Part shown: positions 61,724 to 64,000 of the stretch, in pieces
How positions within the stretch are numbered: position 1 is the first letter of the stretch
Layout: every line of letters starts with the position of its first letter
NCBI GenBank assembly: GCA_951812615.1
Contig: CATOSU010000002.1
Location: 1,240,001-1,304,000 of the forward strand
Direction: 5' to 3'
DNA: 64,000 nucleotides
DNA from: an uncultured Paracoccaceae bacterium
Lineage (GTDB): Bacteria; Pseudomonadota; Alphaproteobacteria; Rhodobacterales; Rhodobacteraceae
Program-made: the position numbers and the translations under genes
Notes under the pieces: model-generated
Told to the model about the DNA's origin: nothing
Databases searched by the model: none
Seen by the model: only the letters and a program-made list of their open reading frames with translations

Positions 61724-63934
61724 ATGACGGAACGTGCAAACCGGCGTCTTGCCGCCATTCTTGCAGCAGATATCGCGGGCTATTCCCGTCTGGTTCAGGC
61801 CGACGAGGAAGGCACGATCAACGCGTATCAGACGATGCGCGACACGCTGATCGAGCCATGTATTTCCAACCATGATGGCCGCATCGCCAATACCGCCGGT
61901 GACAGCCTGCTGGTCGAGTTTCGCAGCGCTGTCGACGCGGCCCGTTGTGCGTTGGCGTTGCAGTCGGTCCTTGCAGAGGCCAATTCCTCGCGGGAGCCCG
62001 AATCGCGCATCGAGCTGCGCATCGGTCTGAATGTCGGTGACGTGATCGGCGACGGGGCCGATTTGCTGGGTGACGGTGTCAACCTTGCCGCCCGGGTGGA
62101 GCAACTGGCCGATCCGGGCGGCATTCTGGCCACCCGCACGGTCGCCGACCATGTGCAGGGGCGGTCCGGGTTCGTGTTGCAGTCCGCGGGTCAGCATCGC
62201 GTGAAGAACATGGCGGAGCCGGTCGAGGTTTTCAGGATCCTTGCCGCTGAAACGGGGGACGCGCCGGCCCCGCGGTCCCGGTTCCGGCTGGCCGGCTGGG
62301 CCATTCCCGCAGTTCTTGTCCTGATCCTGGCCGCAGCTGCCGCGTACTGGTTCCGTGCCCCGAACCCGGCCATGACACCGGCACAGGAAGACCGCATGGC
62401 CTTTCCGTTGCCCGACAAACCGTCGGTTGCGGTGCTGCCGTTCAAGACCTTTTCCGAACAAACCGTTTTTCTGGCTGACGGCGTGACCGATGACCTGATC
62501 ACGGATCTCAGCAAGGTTTCAGGCCTGTTTGTGATTTCCGGTAACACGTCGTTTTCGCTTCGCGACGCGGAAATGGACGTGGCCGGGTTTTCCGAAGCGC
62601 TGGGCGTGCGGTTTGTTGTCGAAGGCGGTGTGCGGCGGACCAGCGACGATCTGCGCGTCAATGCACGCCTGATTGATGCCACCACCGGGCATCTGGTCTG
62701 GGCGGACCGCTACGAAGGCGAGGTTGGCGACATTTTCCAGATGCAGATGCAGCTGGCGATCGCGGTCACCGAGGCGCTGGGCATCACCGTGCCCGACAAC
62801 GAGATGTCCGAGATCAAACGCATGGACACGCAAACCGTCGAGGCGCGCGAAGCGTTCCAGCGCGGCTGGGAGTTGTTTTCGCGTTTCAACGAAGGCGACA
62901 ATCTTGCCTCGATCCCGCATTTCGAACGCGCCGTCGAACTGGACCCCGACTATGGCCGGGCCTACGGCGCGCTGGCCATGGCACATCTGCGGCATCACAC
63001 ATTTCATCACTGGGACAGGTTTGTCGAACCCGGCGGGAAAATGCACGTCAGCCCGTTTTTTGACAATCTGCGCCTTGCTGCCCAGCACGAGACCTCTCTG
63101 ATCCATGTCCTGCGCGCGATGATGCTGCTCAATCTGGTCGACTGGATGCAGGTAGATTCCGGTAACGGTGCGGACGAGGCCCAGGTCGAGGCGGCCAAGG
63201 CAATTGCGCTTCTGCCCAGCGACCCCGAGGCACATCTGACCATGGGGTGGGCCCTGATCGCCTCGGGTGAACCCGAGGAAGGGGCGAGTTTCGTGAAGGC
63301 GGCGATGCGGCTCGATCCGGCTTATCCAAGCCACTATGTCCTGTTCGAAGCAGCCGCCCAGATTGCATTGGCAGATCTGCCTGCAGCGGAACGGGCATTG
63401 CAATCCGGCCTGGCCCGGGATCCCGAGGCCAACGAATTGCGACCTGTTCTCGCCTCGGTTCTGGCCCAGCAGGGAAAGCGAACCCAAGCCCATGCGGTTG
63501 TGGCGGAATGGCAGGCAGGAAAGGATCCAGCAGACCTGCCGACGGCCGTCGAAAGATATTTTTTCATCGTGCGCTGGACCGGCGAACACACTGTGCTGAA
63601 CCTGCAAATTCAGGATGGGCTGCGTCTTGCCGCCATTCCGGCGGAGGTTACGGTTCAAACCTTGCGCGAGGAATTGGCTCAATCAGACCCACAAGGAAAG
63701 CTCAGCGCCACCCGGATGCTGGGCCTATTCGGTGCCGATGCGGTGGATGCGGTGCCCGACCTGATAGATGCGCTGGCCAGCGAATCCTCGGTTCTCCGCA
63801 GAAGCGCTGCGATTGCTCTTGGAAGAATTGGACCGGCGGCAAAGGCTTCGGTCCCGGCTCTGGAAGCATTGGTCGGTGAATCGATTGTCGGCGCCCATGC
63901 GCAGCGCGCTCTGGATCAGATCCGCGTACAGTAG
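61724..63934 (+). CDS. Class III adenylate/guanylate cyclase with TolB-like, TPR and HEAT-like segments
   Basis: A 736-residue protein. The N-terminal cyclase domain (residues 8-170) has AILAADIAGYSRLVQADEEG with a metal Asp, and NTAGDSLLVEF with the second. One membrane helix (about 190-208) follows. An extracytoplasmic or second-compartment part shows KPSVAVLPFKTFSEQ...LADGVTDDLITDLSK, the TolB-N-like domain typical of CadC/cyclase fusions. TPR-like repeats follow (about 390-600), then HEAT-like repeats (about 650-736; AVPDLIDALASESSVLRRSAAIALGRIG, core VPDLIDALASES). It probably makes cAMP in response to an unknown signal. Confidence 0.88.
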   Translation: MTERANRRLAAILAADIAGYSRLVQADEEGTINAYQTMRDTLIEPCISNHDGRIANTAGDSLLVEFRSAVDAARCALALQSVLAEANSSREPESRIELRIGLNVGDVIGDGADLLGDGVNLAARVEQLADPGGILATRTVADHVQGRSGFVLQSAGQHRVKNMAEPVEVFRILAAETGDAPAPRSRFRLAGWAIPAVLVLILAAAAAYWFRAPNPAMTPAQEDRMAFPLPDKPSVAVLPFKTFSEQTVFLADGVTDDLITDLSKVSGLFVISGNTSFSLRDAEMDVAGFSEALGVRFVVEGGVRRTSDDLRVNARLIDATTGHLVWADRYEGEVGDIFQMQMQLAIAVTEALGITVPDNEMSEIKRMDTQTVEAREAFQRGWELFSRFNEGDNLASIPHFERAVELDPDYGRAYGALAMAHLRHHTFHHWDRFVEPGGKMHVSPFFDNLRLAAQHETSLIHVLRAMMLLNLVDWMQVDSGNGADEAQVEAAKAIALLPSDPEAHLTMGWALIASGEPEEGASFVKAAMRLDPAYPSHYVLFEAAAQIALADLPAAERALQSGLARDPEANELRPVLASVLAQQGKRTQAHAVVAEWQAGKDPADLPTAVERYFFIVRWTGEHTVLNLQIQDGLRLAAIPAEVTVQTLREELAQSDPQGKLSATRMLGLFGADAVDAVPDLIDALASESSVLRRSAAIALGRIGPAAKASVPALEALVGESIVGAHAQRALDQIRVQ

Positions 63935-64000
63935 TTGCGGCTCTGCTTGCACGTGGCGCCATCACTGCCTACATCTGCCGGCCATGGCCAAAGAGAAGAC

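Noticed and set aside
63984-64000. Start of a next gene (ATGGCCAAAGAGAAG)
   Set aside because: Only 17 bases are visible, too few to support a gene.
1-64000. CRISPR array, transposase, prophage structural genes or integrase
   Set aside because: No regularly spaced repeats and no matching proteins were seen on either strand.

Overview
The window looks like a chromosomal segment of a high-GC alphaproteobacterium, most likely the Roseobacter group (Rhodobacterales). The support is protein content: leuC/leuD/leuB with the gene order seen here, glmU-glmS, rsfS-rlmH, glcDEF, a DUF1523 protein, a DUF599 protein, a GT14-like glycosyltransferase next to a sulfotransferase, and CTTG-type RpoH promoter sequences. 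No rRNA gene is present to fix the taxonomy, so this is inference. No CRISPR array, transposase or recombinase gene was seen.

Layout. 1-2764 (+) is the end of a capsule export locus (KpsE-like fragment, KpsT-like ATPase, glycosyltransferase). 2775-6616 (-) holds a flavodoxin and glmU-glmS for UDP-GlcNAc supply. 6990-14683 is an accessory region at the 3' end of a tRNA-Pro(CGG) gene. Three partial copies of the tRNA 3' half divide it into three small cassettes: (i) an SDR oxidoreductase, (ii) an imine-reductase-like enzyme with a divergent LysR, (iii) a TetR regulator with a divergent alpha/beta hydrolase and an SRPBCC protein. None has an integrase. Beyond the most eroded copy lies an Abi_2/AbiF-like HEPN toxin gene with a one-base frameshift and a perfect 21-bp hairpin upstream.

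14729-28263 is mostly housekeeping: a DMT transporter, leuB, a LysR with a divergent NAD(P)-binding protein, membrane proteins, leuC/HdeD-like/leuD, DUF1176, rsfS-rlmH. 28300-34501 holds DUF599, glcDEF (glycolate oxidation), a trypsin-like protease and a heat-shock Hsp20 gene. 34578-37620 is a P450/Rieske oxygenase module with a divergent TetR; the Rieske gene is frameshifted. 37643-48649 holds an ECF sigma/VWA pair, an MFS exporter, an oxidoreductase/succinate-semialdehyde dehydrogenase pair, an esterase, an RTX protein, a creatinase and a MetE-like enzyme.

48790-57924 is a tightly packed, largely uncharacterised run: a long coiled-coil protein, small membrane proteins, two large proteins of unknown fold, an AAA+ ATPase, DUF1523, and an M20 amidohydrolase translationally coupled at the end. 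57937-63934 closes with a glycosyltransferase/sulfotransferase pair, a YhiN-type flavoprotein and a class III cyclase fused to TolB-like, TPR and HEAT-like segments. The strongest candidates for something new are the integrase-less tRNA-Pro cassettes, the 48.8-56.5 kb coiled-coil/AAA+/membrane cluster, and the AbiF-like locus with its hairpin.
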